A stretch of 64,000 bases of DNA from Pseudomonas guineae. Lineage in GTDB: Bacteria; Pseudomonadota; Gammaproteobacteria; Pseudomonadales; Pseudomonadaceae. The DNA is taken from contig NZ_FOQL01000001.1 in assembly GCF_900113745.1 (NCBI RefSeq), forward strand, positions 1,302,001-1,366,000. The letters run 5' to 3'. Positions 40,904-50,629 of the stretch are shown piece by piece; the stretch's first letter is position 1; every line of letters begins with the position of its first letter. Position numbers and translations under genes: made by a program. Below the pieces are notes generated by a model. It made no database searches. It had not been told where the DNA came from and saw only the letters and a program-made list of their open reading frames with translations.

Positions 40904-41905
40904 TCAGTTCCAGCCGGCGCGATCCATCAACATGATGGCTTCAGCCTGACGCTTGCCGGCCACTTCAACCGGAATGGCGTCAGCCTTGAAGCTGCCCCAC
41001 GCCTGCACTTCCTTGGAAGCCGGTACTTTCGGGTTAGCCGGGAACTCTTGGTTGAGACCGGCGAACAGGGCCTGGGCCTCTTCGGTGGTCATCCACTCCA
41101 GCAGCTTCTGCGCCGCGTCGGCGTGAGGGGCGTACTTGGTTACGCCGGCACCGGCCAGATTGACGTGCACACCACGGTCATTCTGGTTAGGCCAGTACGG
41201 CTTCACTTTCAGATCCGGCTGCTGCTGGTGCAGACGGCCGTAGTAATAGGTGTTGGTGATACCGACATCACACTGACCGGCGTCGATGGCCTGCAGCAGC
41301 GCGGTGTCATCGGCGAAGACGTCAGTGGCGAGGTTATTGACCCAACCCTTGATAACTTCCTCGGTCTTGGCCGCGCCATGGGTCTCAATCAGAGTGGCCG
41401 TCAGTGACTGGTTGTAGACCTTCTTGCTGGTACGCAGGCACAGGCGACCTTCCCAGTTCTCGTCGGCCAGGGCTTCGTAGGTCGACAGTTCGCTTGGTTG
41501 AACGCGCTCAGTGGAGTAGAAAATCGTCCGCGCACGCAGCGATAGACCGGTCCAGGCACCGGTGGAAGAACGGTATTGCGGCGGGATGTTGGCATCGATC
41601 ACGGCAGACTTGAGCGGCTTGAGCACACCTTGCTGCTCGGCCTGCCAGAGATTACCGGCATCCACGGTGATCAGCATGTCGGCCGGAGTGTTTTCACCTT
41701 CAGCCTGGAGACGCGCCAGCAGCGGTGCTTCTTTATCGGTGATGAACTTCACCGCGACCCCGGTCTTGGCGGTGTAGGCATCGAAAACCGGCTTGATCAG
41801 CTCGTCGATACGCGCGGAGTAAACCACCACTTCATCGGCGGCCTGGACGGTGCCGGCCAACGCCGTGAGGGAGAGTGCGGCTAACAAACACTTGCTTACC
41901 TGCAT
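40904..41905 (-). CDS. Ferric-iron ABC transporter periplasmic binding protein (FbpA/FutA-like)
   Basis: A 333-residue exported binding protein. The signal peptide ends at VQAADE, followed by [19 protein letters not shown], typical of the ferric-binding protein class. A two-tyrosine iron motif lies in [10 protein letters not shown]. It supplies the permease gene downstream. A weak Fur-box-like sequence lies just upstream (41946-41964), in keeping with iron control. Ligand assigned by family, not proven. Confidence 0.92.
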   Translation of the reverse strand: MQVSKCLLAALSLTALAGTVQAADEVVVYSARIDELIKPVFDAYTAKTGVAVKFITDKEAPLLARLQAEGENTPADMLITVDAGNLWQAEQQGVLKPLKSAVIDANIPPQYRSSTGAWTGLSLRARTIFYSTERVQPSELSTYEALADENWEGRLCLRTSKKVYNQSLTATLIETHGAAKTEEVIKGWVNNLATDVFADDTALLQAIDAGQCDVGITNTYYYGRLHQQQPDLKVKPYWPNQNDRGVHVNLAGAGVTKYAPHADAAQKLLEWMTTEEAQALFAGLNQEFPANPKVPASKEVQAWGSFKADAIPVEVAGKRQAEAIMLMDRAGWN

Positions 41906-41945
41906 GGAGACTGCCTCTTGGTATAGACGAGTTAAGTTGCCAAAT

Positions 41946-41964
41946 AATAGTGAATTGCATTTAG
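41946..41964 (-). promoter_or_regulatory. Weak Fur-box-like site upstream of the iron transporter
   Basis: Read on the minus strand, the sequence CTAAATGCAATTCACTATT matches the 19-base Fur consensus at 11 positions by my count and lies about 40 bases before the binding-protein start. It fits the expected iron regulation but is imperfect. Confidence 0.35.
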
Positions 41965-42041
41965 TTTCTCAACACGTCATACACCTAAACCTGTAACAAG
42001 CCCGTTCAACCATTAGCCCACGCGAGCTAAAAGCCCGGCGC

Positions 42042-43691
42042 TCAGGCCACCGCCTGCTGTGCGGCCAAAGCCTTGGCCTGTTCACGCAGAACAAACTTCT
42101 GCACCTTGCCGGTGCTGGTTTTCGGCAAAGGGCTAAACACCACGTAACCCGGCACTTTGAACCGCGCCAGACGCTGCTGACAGAAGCTGATCAACTCCTC
42201 GGCCGTCAGCTCGGCATCTGGTTTTAGGGTAACGAAGGCGCAAGGCGTTTCGCCCCATTTGGCGTGGGCCATCGCCACTACCGCCGCCTCAAGAATCAGC
42301 GGATGGCGGTACAACACATCTTCCACCTCGATGGAGGAAATGTTTTCGCCGCCAGAAATGATGATGTCCTTGGAGCGATCTTTGATCTCTATATAGCCAT
42401 CGGCATGCCACACCGCCAGGTCGCCGGAGTGGAACCAGCCGCCGGCAAAGGCCTCGGCGGTGGCCGTGGGGTTCTTCAGGTAGCCTTTCATCACCACGTT
42501 GCCGCGCATCATGATTTCACCGATGGTTTGGCCATCCCTCGGCACCGGCTGCAGCGTGTCCGGATCAGCCACCATCAGGCCGTCGAGCAAGGGCGCACGC
42601 ACACCCTGACGGGATTTCAAGCGGGCGCGCTGCTCTGGCGTTTCGCTGTCCCACTCGCTTTTCCATTCGCAAGCGACGCTGGGGCCGTAGGTTTCGGTCA
42701 GGCCGTATACGTGGGTGACACGGAACTCTAACGCCTCCATGGCTTCGATCACCGCCGCTGGCGGTGCAGCGCCGGCGGTCAGTACTTTGACCGGCTGAGT
42801 CTTCAGCGCCTTCAACTCATCGCAAGCGTTGGACAGCATGTTCAGCACAATCGGCGCACCGCAGAAGTGATCGACGCCATGCTCGGCAAGTGCTGGATAA
42901 ATAGCCTCGGCGCGCACATGGCGTAGGCATACGTTAACCCCAACATAGGCGGCGAGCGCCCAAGGGAAACACCAGCCGTTGCAATGGAACATCGGTAACG
43001 TCCACAGGTACACCGGGAAGCGGCTCATGTCCCAGCACATGGCATTAGACAACGCATTCAAGTGCGCGCCGCGGTGGTGATAGACCACGCCCTTGGGGTT
43101 GCCGGTGGTACCAGAGGTGTAATTGAGCGAGATCGCCTGCCACTCGTCTACCGGCAACTGCCAGGCGTAATCGGCGTCGCCTTCAGCCAGCAACGCCTCG
43201 TAATCGAGCTGACCAATTAGCAGGCCGTCGGCGTATTCGGGGTCGTCGATCGCGATCACCAGCGGCTGTTGCGGCAAGTGTCCGACCACCCGCTGCGCCA
43301 GTTCGCCAAACTCTTTATCCACCAACAGCACTTTGGCCTCGCCGTGCTGCAGGATAAAAGCAATGGCTTCGGCATCCAGACGAGTGTTGATGGCATTCAG
43401 CACAGCGCCGCACATCGGCACGCCAAAATGCGCTTCGAACATTGCCGGGCCGTTCGGCGCGAGTACCGCAACGGTATCGCCCAGACCAATGCCGCGTTGA
43501 GCCAAGGCCGAGGCCAAACGGATACTCCGGGCGTAGGTTTCACCCCAGGTCTGGCGCAGGCTGCCATTGATCAGCGCCAGGCGCTGCGGGTAGACACTGG
43601 CGGCACGCTCAAGAAAGCTCAACGGGCTGAGCGCTTGAAAATTCGCCGCATCGCGCGGCATGCCGTATTCGTAAGGATTAACGCTGTGCAT
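42042..43691 (-). CDS. Acyl-CoA synthetase (AMP-forming), medium/long-chain type
   Basis: Activates fatty acids to acyl-CoA through an acyl-adenylate. The 549 residues contain the AMP-binding P-loop SLNYTSGTTGNPKGV, YGLTETYGPS, the hinge-associated SGDLAVWHADGYIEIKDRSKD, and the C-terminal catalytic lysine in TSTGKVQKFVLR. The ATG at 43691 is preceded by TTGGAG; 30 upstream codons are not family-like. The enzyme resembles AlkK-like synthetases. It is divergent from fabY, so lipid activation and synthesis genes share a control region. Confidence 0.92.
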   Translation of the reverse strand: MHSVNPYEYGMPRDAANFQALSPLSFLERAASVYPQRLALINGSLRQTWGETYARSIRLASALAQRGIGLGDTVAVLAPNGPAMFEAHFGVPMCGAVLNAINTRLDAEAIAFILQHGEAKVLLVDKEFGELAQRVVGHLPQQPLVIAIDDPEYADGLLIGQLDYEALLAEGDADYAWQLPVDEWQAISLNYTSGTTGNPKGVVYHHRGAHLNALSNAMCWDMSRFPVYLWTLPMFHCNGWCFPWALAAYVGVNVCLRHVRAEAIYPALAEHGVDHFCGAPIVLNMLSNACDELKALKTQPVKVLTAGAAPPAAVIEAMEALEFRVTHVYGLTETYGPSVACEWKSEWDSETPEQRARLKSRQGVRAPLLDGLMVADPDTLQPVPRDGQTIGEIMMRGNVVMKGYLKNPTATAEAFAGGWFHSGDLAVWHADGYIEIKDRSKDIIISGGENISSIEVEDVLYRHPLILEAAVVAMAHAKWGETPCAFVTLKPDAELTAEELISFCQQRLARFKVPGYVVFSPLPKTSTGKVQKFVLREQAKALAAQQAVA

Positions 43692-43934
43692 TGTTATTCT
43701 CCAACTGGACCTTGGGCTGGAGAAACCATAACAGCGGTGGGGTTTTAGCGATGCGCTACCTTGGTCGAAACCGTGACTCACAGGTCATCAATCACGTCAG
43801 CATAGGCATCCACATAGCCATGCTGAGCACCTCATCGAGGCACAACGCCCGCCGCAGAGCGCTCCAGCAGCCATGACAAGCTGCCATCATTTTATCTGAG
43901 CTTGTCCGGCGTTTTCTTTTCAAGGAGTTATCGA

Positions 43935-45845
43935 GTGACCTCACGTTTACCTGTGATCGTTGGTTTTGGTGGCTATAACGCAGCCGGGCGTAGCTCCTTC
44001 CACCATGGTTTCCGCCGCACGGTGCTGGAATCCATGGACACGCCAGCCCGCCAGCAGACCCTCGCGGGCCTGGCGGTGATGATGAAGCTGGTCAAAGTGG
44101 TTAATCAGGATTACCAAGACGACCAGGGCAACCTCCTCAGCCTGGCCGAGATCGACAGCCGCTTCGCCGAGCAAATCATCGCCTCGACCCTGGTGCGCCG
44201 CATCGAGAAGCAGCACTTGGACCCCGACGCAGCGCACTGGCAGAAGACCATCGACATCAGCGCCACAGCCGGCCAGCCGCTGAGCTTTATCACCCTGCGC
44301 AAGCACCTGCCAAACCCACTGCCGTCGGACTGGGCGGTGGACGAGTTGAACGCCACCGAAGTGCTAGTCACCCTGCATGACAACTGCGAGTTCAAGGTCG
44401 ACAGCTACCGCGCCCTGCCGGTGAAGTCCGCCGGCCAGCTGCCTACGGGTTTCGAGCCGAGCGAGCTGTACAACGCACGCTTTCACCCGCGCGGCCTGGC
44501 CATGACCATTGTCGGCGTAACCGATGCCCTGCGCGCCACTGGCATCGACTGGCAGACCATCATGCAGCACGTGGCCCCCGACGAAGTCGCGGTGTTCTCC
44601 AGCTGCATCATGAGCCAGCTCGACGAAAACGGCTTCGGCGGCCTGATGCAGTCCCGCCTCAAGGGCGGCCGGGTCACCGCCAAACAGCTGGCCCTGGGCC
44701 TCAACACCATGTCGGCGGACTTTATCAACGCCTACGTGCTGGGCAGCGTCGGCACCACCGGCAGCATCACCGGGGCCTGCGCCAGCTTCCTCTACAACCT
44801 GCAAAAAGGCATCGAGCAGATCAGTTCGGGCAAGGCGCGGGTGGTCATCGTTGGCAGCAGCGAAGCACCGATCAACCAGGAATGCATCGAGGGTTACGGC
44901 GCCATGGGCGCGTTGGCCACCGAGGAAGGCCTACGGCAGATCCAAGGCAGCGATGACGTGGACTTCCGCCGCGCCAGCCGCCCGTTTGGCGACAACTGCG
45001 GTTTTACCCTGGCCGAAGCCTGCCAGTTCGTGGTGCTGATGGATGATGAACTGGCGCTGCAGCTGGGCGCCGACATCCACGGCGCCGTGCCGGATGTATT
45101 TATCAACGCCGATGGTTTCAAAAAATCCATCTCCGCCCCCGGCCCCGGCAACTACCTGACGGTGGCCAAGGCCGTAGCCAGCGCCGTGCAACTGCTGGGT
45201 ATCGAGGCTGTACGTGAGCGCAGCTTCGTCCACGCCCACGGTTCCAGCACCCCGGCCAACCGGGTGACCGAGTCGGTGATTCTCGACCAGATCGCCAACA
45301 CCTTTGCCATCGAACAGTGGCCGGTGACGGCGGTAAAAGCCTTTGTCGGTCACTCGCTGGCTGCTGCCAGTGGCGACCAAGTGATCTCTGCCTTGGGCAG
45401 TTTCAAGTACGGCATTATCCCCGGCATCAAAACCATCGATGCGGTGGCGGGCGATGTACGGCAGCAGCACCTGAGCTTCGCCACCACTGACCGCACCCGT
45501 GCGCCGCAGCAACTGGATGTGTGCTTTATCAATTCCAAAGGTTTTGGCGGCAACAATGCCAGCGCCCTGCTGCTGGCACCGCATGTCGCTGAACGCATGC
45601 TGCGCAAGCGCCATGGTGAAGCAGCATTTGCCGCCTACTTGCAGCGCCGCGAAGCCACCCGAGCTGCCGCCCAGGCTTACGACGCGCAAGCACTGCTGGG
45701 GCAACTGGGGATCATCTACAACTTCGGTAACGATCTGATCGACGATCAGCAGATCGAGATCAGCCCCGAGCAGATCAAGGTGCCGGGCTTCGCCCAACCG
45801 CTGGTGTTCAAGAAGGATGCACGCTACGGCGACATGCTCGACTGA
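43935..45845 (+). CDS. fabY: Beta-ketoacyl synthase FabY (fatty-acid initiation)
   Basis: Large ketoacyl synthase of 636 residues that in Pseudomonas aeruginosa condenses acetyl-CoA with malonyl-ACP to start fatty-acid synthesis. The Cys nucleophile is residue 282 in SITGACASF; the two histidines lie in VHAHGSSTPANR and VKAFVGHSLAAASGD. The N-terminus TSRLPVIVGFGGYNAAGRSS is diagnostic of the FabY class and unlike FabF/FabH. Start is GTG at 43935, 7 bases after AAGGAG (43922-43927). Followed by a REP-like region. Confidence 0.95.
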   Translation: MTSRLPVIVGFGGYNAAGRSSFHHGFRRTVLESMDTPARQQTLAGLAVMMKLVKVVNQDYQDDQGNLLSLAEIDSRFAEQIIASTLVRRIEKQHLDPDAAHWQKTIDISATAGQPLSFITLRKHLPNPLPSDWAVDELNATEVLVTLHDNCEFKVDSYRALPVKSAGQLPTGFEPSELYNARFHPRGLAMTIVGVTDALRATGIDWQTIMQHVAPDEVAVFSSCIMSQLDENGFGGLMQSRLKGGRVTAKQLALGLNTMSADFINAYVLGSVGTTGSITGACASFLYNLQKGIEQISSGKARVVIVGSSEAPINQECIEGYGAMGALATEEGLRQIQGSDDVDFRRASRPFGDNCGFTLAEACQFVVLMDDELALQLGADIHGAVPDVFINADGFKKSISAPGPGNYLTVAKAVASAVQLLGIEAVRERSFVHAHGSSTPANRVTESVILDQIANTFAIEQWPVTAVKAFVGHSLAAASGDQVISALGSFKYGIIPGIKTIDAVAGDVRQQHLSFATTDRTRAPQQLDVCFINSKGFGGNNASALLLAPHVAERMLRKRHGEAAFAAYLQRREATRAAAQAYDAQALLGQLGIIYNFGNDLIDDQQIEISPEQIKVPGFAQPLVFKKDARYGDMLD

Positions 45846-45863
45846 GCCAAGCCTAAGCAGTAG

Positions 45864-45956
45864 CCGTAGGCTGGGTTGAGCGCAGCGATACCCAGCAACC
45901 GCTCTCACCCCTTAAATACGGCAATGGCTAACGCCGCTAGGCGGCTAACCCATCCT
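45864..45956. repeat. REP-like palindromic sequences between fabY and cysQ
   Basis: GCTGGGT (45870-45876) and ACCCAGC (45890-45896) are inverted arms around TGAGCGCAGCGAT. A second unit with GGCTAACGCCGCTAGGCGGCTAACCC follows near 45926. From memory, the 'GGCTGGGTTGAGCGCAGCGATACCCAGC' style is common as a dispersed repeat in pseudomonads. Confidence 0.45.
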
Positions 45957-45967
45957 AAGTTGCTGGC

Positions 45968-46789
45968 TTAATCCAGCGCGCGGGCCAGCTGGATCAGCTC
46001 ATCGCGCCAAGCGGCTGCAGCCGGCAGGGCAAGAAAGTACGGATTGAGCAACGACTCTCGCGCCTCATAGGTCAGCGCTTCACCCTTGAGTGTCAACACT
46101 TCGCCACCTGCGCCTTCCAATACGCCCTGGGCCGCTGCGGTGTCCCATTGCGAGGTCGGGGCCAGGCGCGGGTAGCAATCGGCATTGCCTTCGGCCAGCA
46201 GGCAGAACTTCAATGAGCTGCCGACGTTAGCCATCTGCAAGTCGCCGAAGCGCTCACTCAAACCTGCAAGCAAAGCTTCCTGCGCGGGACTTGAATGGCG
46301 ACGGCTGGCGACCAGGGTAAAGGTCTCCGGCGGCGCCAGACGCACACTGATCGACTCGCCCTCACCCGCGGCATCAATGCGCCAAGCGCCCAGGCCGGCA
46401 CCGCCGTAATAACACAGGCCGGTGGCCGGAATGCCCACCACGCCAAACACCACCCGACCGTTTTCGATCAGCGCGACGTTAACAGTGAACTCCTCGCTGC
46501 CGGCGATAAATTCCTTGGTCCCGTCCAGCGGATCGACCAGCCACCAAGTACTCCACTGCGCCCGCTCACTCAAGGCAATGTCAGCCGCCTCCTCGGAAAG
46601 CACAGGGATATGCGGGACGAGGGCCAGCAAGCCATCGTTGAGGAGGTGGTGTGCGGCCAGGTCAGCCGCCGTCACCGGTGAGGCGTCGGCCTTCTCATTG
46701 ACCGTTACGTTGGCCCGCCAGTGCGGCAGGGTGGCAGCACCGGCTTGGCGCACCAGCTCGATCACGGCCGGAATCAGGGGGTGGCTCAC
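45968..46789 (-). CDS. cysQ: 3'(2'),5'-bisphosphate nucleotidase
   Basis: Hydrolyses adenosine 3',5'-bisphosphate produced in sulfate assimilation, and so protects PAPS-dependent enzymes. The 273 residues carry the lithium-sensitive phosphatase motifs: the metal-binding Glu pair in VLSEEAADI, DPLDGTKEFIAGSEEFTVN and WDTAAAQGVLEGAGG. Its ATG overlaps the nudE stop by 4 bases, so the two are coupled. Confidence 0.95.
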   Translation of the reverse strand: MSHPLIPAVIELVRQAGAATLPHWRANVTVNEKADASPVTAADLAAHHLLNDGLLALVPHIPVLSEEAADIALSERAQWSTWWLVDPLDGTKEFIAGSEEFTVNVALIENGRVVFGVVGIPATGLCYYGGAGLGAWRIDAAGEGESISVRLAPPETFTLVASRRHSSPAQEALLAGLSERFGDLQMANVGSSLKFCLLAEGNADCYPRLAPTSQWDTAAAQGVLEGAGGEVLTLKGEALTYEARESLLNPYFLALPAAAAWRDELIQLARALD

Positions 46790-47352
46790 AGTTTAAATTC
46801 TCCACGTTGAATCAGCAGATCGCGGACCAGATACAGCGCTGCCAAGGCGCGGCCTTCGGTGAATTGTGGCTGCTGAATCAGGCCCGACAGGTCGCGCAGA
46901 TTGGCTTTATCGACGCGCATCGGCTCTGGCTCGTCGCCGGGCAGGCGCTCTTCATAGAGATTCTGGGCCAATACCACCTGAATCTTCTGGCTCATATAAC
47001 CCGGCGACAGGCTCAGCTCGGCAAGGTGCTCCAGGTGCCGCGCACCAAAACCGGCTTCTTCTTTAAGCTCACGGTTGGCCGCGTCCAGTACGTCTTCGCC
47101 CGGCTCAATCAAGCCCTTGGGCAATGACAGCTGATAGTCATCGGTCCCACCACAATATTCCTCTACCAGCAGGGCATGCTCAGCATCCGCCATCGCTACA
47201 ATCATCACCGCGCCATAACCAGAGCCCTTGCCCACCAGGCGCTCATAAGTGCGCTCGACGCCATTACTGAAGCGCAGCTGCAATTCTTCGACACGAAACA
47301 AGCGGCTGCTGGCGACAATTTCGCGGGCCAGCACGGTGGGTTTCTGACGCAT
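46786..47352 (-). CDS. nudE: ADP compounds hydrolase NudE (Nudix)
   Basis: Hydrolyses ADP-ribose, Ap3A and NADH-type ADP compounds. The 188 residues start MRQKPTVLAREIVASS at the ATG at 47352, preceded by CAGGAG; the frame is open over 100 codons further upstream but without family character. Nudix box: GLIEPGEDVLDAANRELKEE with AGFG following. Coupled to cysQ downstream. Confidence 0.94.
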   Translation of the reverse strand: MRQKPTVLAREIVASSRLFRVEELQLRFSNGVERTYERLVGKGSGYGAVMIVAMADAEHALLVEEYCGGTDDYQLSLPKGLIEPGEDVLDAANRELKEEAGFGARHLEHLAELSLSPGYMSQKIQVVLAQNLYEERLPGDEPEPMRVDKANLRDLSGLIQQPQFTEGRALAALYLVRDLLIQRGEFKL

Positions 47353-47484
47353 GGGGTAGCTCCTGGGCAGGACATAGCGGGTTATCATAACGTGCCTTTT
47401 CCTATTATCTGCCCAGGAGATTGCGCGACCTCGACGCCAAAGGCGCAAATCGCGACCGCCTGCGCACCCACTCAAAGAGTTCGC

Positions 47485-48147
47485 ATGCCCGCTTTGCCCT
47501 GGAATGCCATCGACACCGTCCTGCTGGATATGGACGGCACTCTGCTCGACCTGCACTTCGACAACCACTTCTGGTTGCACCACCTGCCGCAGCGTTATGC
47601 CGAACACCACGGTATCAGCCGTGCGCTCGCCGACGCCGAACTGCTGCCGTTGTTCCGGGAGCACGCCGGTACGCTCAACTGGTATTGCACAGACTTCTGG
47701 AGCCGCGAGCTAAACCTGTCGATCCGCGATCTCAAGCGTGAAGTGGCGCACCTGATCGCCCTGCGCCCAGATGCCGATACCTTTATTAGCGCCATTCGCG
47801 ACGCCGGCAAGCAGGTAGTGATGATCACCAACGCGCACCGTGACTCGTTGTCACTGAAGCTGGAGCGCATCGAGCTGGCACCCTATTTCGACCGGCTGAT
47901 CAGCTCCCACGACTATGGCTTCCCCAAGGAAGACCAACAGTTCTGGCACGCCCTGCAGCAGGACTGCCCCTTTACGGCGGCGCGCAGCCTGTTTATCGAT
48001 GACAGCCTGCCGGTTCTGCGCAGCGCCGCGCACTTTGGCGTCGGCCACCTGCTGGCCGTGCGTCAGCCCGACAGCCAAGCGGGGCCGAAAGATACCGAGG
48101 AATTTGCCGCAGTCGAGGATTACCGGGCGTTACTGAAAGGCTTATAA
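47485..48147 (+). CDS. yrfG: GMP/IMP nucleotidase YrfG-like HAD phosphatase
   Basis: A 220-residue HAD-superfamily nucleotidase. The catalytic LLDMDGTLLDLHFDNHFW starts at about residue 12. Motif II (VVMITNAHRDSL) and motif IV (FIDDSLPVLRSAAHFG) follow. E. coli YrfG dephosphorylates GMP and IMP; the same role is likely. The start at 47485 lies behind AAAGAG. It is divergent from nudE, as in other pseudomonads. Confidence 0.92.
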   Translation: MPALPWNAIDTVLLDMDGTLLDLHFDNHFWLHHLPQRYAEHHGISRALADAELLPLFREHAGTLNWYCTDFWSRELNLSIRDLKREVAHLIALRPDADTFISAIRDAGKQVVMITNAHRDSLSLKLERIELAPYFDRLISSHDYGFPKEDQQFWHALQQDCPFTAARSLFIDDSLPVLRSAAHFGVGHLLAVRQPDSQAGPKDTEEFAAVEDYRALLKGL

Positions 48148-48188
48148 CAACGGGAATGGGCGGCCGCAGCCGCCCAAAACAGCGTAAC

Positions 48189-48626
48189 TTACTCAGGGAT
48201 ACGCAGTACCTGGCCCGGATAAATTTTGTCCGGATGGCTGAGCATCGGTTTGTTAGCTTGGAAGATTTTCGGGTAAGCGTTGGCGTTGCCGTATTCAGCC
48301 TTGGCAATCGCGCTCAGGGTGTCGCCCTTCTTCACCGTGACAAAGCGTGCCGCCGGGGCCGGAGTCGCCACCGTGATGTGATCCTCTACTTCAGAGACGC
48401 CAGCAACGTTGCCCAGAGCCAAAAGAATTTTCTCCTTCTCTTCCTGGCTGGCCACTTCGCCACGGGCGGTCACCTTTTCACCCTCGACACTCAACTGAAT
48501 AGCCGGGTTGCCCAAACCAACCTTGGTGATGTGCGCCGCCAGCGACTCAGCCGCCTGAGCTTCTTGACCAACCAGCGACTCCCACAGTTTCACACCAGCA
48601 TCTTTAACAAAGGCAAATAGGCTCAT
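48189..48626 (-). CDS. lysM: BON-LysM protein (Kbp/YgaU-like)
   Basis: A 145-residue protein with an N-terminal BON domain (about 25-90, GEVASQEEKEKILLALGNVAGV) and a C-terminal LysM domain (about 96-143, TVKKGDTLSAIAKAEYGNANAYP). This architecture is that of Kbp, the cytoplasmic potassium-binding protein of E. coli, rather than of a secreted peptidoglycan-binding protein; no signal peptide is visible. Potassium binding and envelope binding are both possible. Divergent from the LysR gene. Confidence 0.9.
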   Translation of the reverse strand: MSLFAFVKDAGVKLWESLVGQEAQAAESLAAHITKVGLGNPAIQLSVEGEKVTARGEVASQEEKEKILLALGNVAGVSEVEDHITVATPAPAARFVTVKKGDTLSAIAKAEYGNANAYPKIFQANKPMLSHPDKIYPGQVLRIPE

Positions 48627-48777
48627 AGGGCTTCCTCTTGATTCCTTGGGAAAGGGCCGAGCGATGATGCCCGGCGCTGAAAGTCTAGACCCTGAAACAT
48701 GACTGGGTTGCAGCGCGATAAATCCGTTGCGGCAGCCTGCTAGAATCGCCGCACAGCCTGGGCCTTAAGGATGCATT

Positions 48778-49671
48778 GTGGATATCAAACAGCTGAAGTT
48801 CCTGATCGCCCTGGATGAGACTCGGCATTTCGGCCAGGCGGCGGCACGTTGCCATATCACCCAGCCGACCTTGTCCATGCGCCTGCGCCAGCTAGAAGAT
48901 GAACTGGGCCTGGAGTTGGTCCATCGCGGCCAGCGCTTCGAAGGCTTCAGTGCCGAGGGCGAACGCATTCTGGCCTGGGCCCGCAGCCTGATGGCCGCGC
49001 ATGACGGCCTGTATGCCGAAGCGGCGGCCTGTCGTGGCCAGCTGGTCGGCACTCTGCGCTTGGGCGTAGTGCCGCTGGCCGGGTTTGACCCTATGCGCCT
49101 GGTGCAGTTTTTTGCCGAGCAGCATGCGGGCTTACGTTTTCAGCTGTTTGCCCTGAGCAGTGAGCAAATTCTCGAACGCCTGGGGCGTAATCAGCTGGAC
49201 CTCGGCCTGTCTTACCTCGACCGCCTGGATCGTGAGCACTTTGACAGCCTAGAACTGGCCGAGACGCGCATGGGCCTGCTGTATGACCGTCGGCATTTTC
49301 AGTTCACCCGTGCCGCCCTGCGCTGGGAAAGCCTGATCGAACTGCCGCTCGGCCTGCTCTCGGCGGGCATGCATTTTCGTCAGTCCATCGATCACAGCTT
49401 CCGCTCGCGCGGTCTAACGCCCAACCCGCGGCTGGAAACCGACGCCGTGCACCAACTGCTGCAAGCCGTCAGCGCCGGACTGTGTTGCGCGATCATGCCG
49501 CTCAACAGTGGCCTGGCAGAGTTCACCGAACACCTGGCGCTAACGCCCATCGAAGACGCCCACACCCTCGCTCCGCTGGGCCTGATCATGCGCCGTAGCG
49601 CCCCGCGCTCCGCACTGGCCGATGCCTGCTTCGCCGAGGCACAGGGGCTTTTGCAGCCTGCGCGCCTCTGA
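48778..49671 (+). CDS. LysR-family transcriptional regulator
   Basis: A 297-residue regulator. The winged helix-turn-helix spans about 1-60 (MDIKQLKFLIALDETRHFGQ, ITQPTLSMRLRQLEDELG). A co-inducer-binding domain of two lobes follows. GTG start, AAGGA about 7 bases before. It lies just upstream of fdhD and the oxidoreductase gene in the same orientation and could regulate them, or the divergent LysM gene; the ligand is unknown. Confidence 0.88.
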   Translation: MDIKQLKFLIALDETRHFGQAAARCHITQPTLSMRLRQLEDELGLELVHRGQRFEGFSAEGERILAWARSLMAAHDGLYAEAAACRGQLVGTLRLGVVPLAGFDPMRLVQFFAEQHAGLRFQLFALSSEQILERLGRNQLDLGLSYLDRLDREHFDSLELAETRMGLLYDRRHFQFTRAALRWESLIELPLGLLSAGMHFRQSIDHSFRSRGLTPNPRLETDAVHQLLQAVSAGLCCAIMPLNSGLAEFTEHLALTPIEDAHTLAPLGLIMRRSAPRSALADACFAEAQGLLQPARL

Positions 49672-49790
49672 AAGGCCCACGCTTAAGGCTTGATAGAGCA
49701 CGTCGATCACTACATCGGCAGCGACAATTAGACGCACCCGGCATAGCGGCCTAGGCTGGACAGACATCTTGTCGCCGGGAATTCTCGCCC

Positions 49791-50627
49791 ATGCCCCATC
49801 ACGCTTCGTCCAGCAGCACCACTCAAGCGCCTGCGCGGGTACCGGCACCTGCCTACAGCTATATCGAACTGGCCTGCGAGCAGCAAGGCGGAGCCGCCGC
49901 TTTGGCCGAAGAAGTTGCGCTGGCCATCAGCTATAACGGTCTCAGCCACAGCGTGATGATGGTTTCGCCCAGCGACCTGGAAGACTTTATTTACGGCTTC
50001 AGCCTCAGCGCCGGCCTGATCGACTCGCTCGATGACATCTACGACATCAGCCTCCAGCCACATGACAATGCCATAAGCGCCGAGGTGCAGGTCAGCAACC
50101 GGGCGTTCTGGGCACTCAAGCAACAACGCCGGACCCTGGCCGGCACCAGCGGCTGCGGCTTATGTGGGGTGGAAGCCTTGGAACAGGCCCTGCCGCAACT
50201 GTGCAGCCTGCCGCCCAGCACACTGCCTGCAGCCGCGCATTTGCAGGGGCTGCGCCAACGTATTCAAAGTGTACAAACCCTGGCCCGTCACAGCGGCGCG
50301 GTGCATGCCGCGCTGTTTGTCGACAGCCAGGGCGAGATCCGCCTGTGCCGCGAAGACATCGGCCGGCATAACGCCCTCGACAAACTACTCGGCGCCCTCC
50401 ATCGCGAAGGCCGTGAACGGCGCCAGGGCTTTGCCGTGGTTACCAGCCGCTGCAGCCTGGAACTGATCCACAAAGCGTTGCGCGCCGGTATTGGCACCTT
50501 GGTCAGCCTGTCCGCGCCAACCAGCCTGAGCGTGCAATGGGCTCGCCGGCATAACCTCAACCTGATCCATATTCCCCAGCAGAGTGCACCGCGGGTCTAC
50601 AGCCCAGCCGCGCCCGGAGCGAAGTAA
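49791..50627 (+). CDS. fdhD: FdhD sulfurtransferase for formate dehydrogenase maturation
   Basis: Delivers sulfur from IscS to the molybdopterin cofactor of formate dehydrogenase-type enzymes. The 278-residue protein has the essential CGLC motif in TSGCGLCGVEALEQAL, and the downstream CREDIGRHNALDK. Ends 2 bases before the oxidoreductase gene, its probable client. This gene order supports a molybdenum-bis-MGD enzyme. Confidence 0.94.
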   Translation: MPHHASSSSTTQAPARVPAPAYSYIELACEQQGGAAALAEEVALAISYNGLSHSVMMVSPSDLEDFIYGFSLSAGLIDSLDDIYDISLQPHDNAISAEVQVSNRAFWALKQQRRTLAGTSGCGLCGVEALEQALPQLCSLPPSTLPAAAHLQGLRQRIQSVQTLARHSGAVHAALFVDSQGEIRLCREDIGRHNALDKLLGALHREGRERRQGFAVVTSRCSLELIHKALRAGIGTLVSLSAPTSLSVQWARRHNLNLIHIPQQSAPRVYSPAAPGAK

Positions 50628-50629
50628 CC

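Noticed and set aside
44931..45908. 325-codon open frame antisense to fabY
   Set aside because: It overlaps a complete FabY with intact catalytic residues and has no family character.
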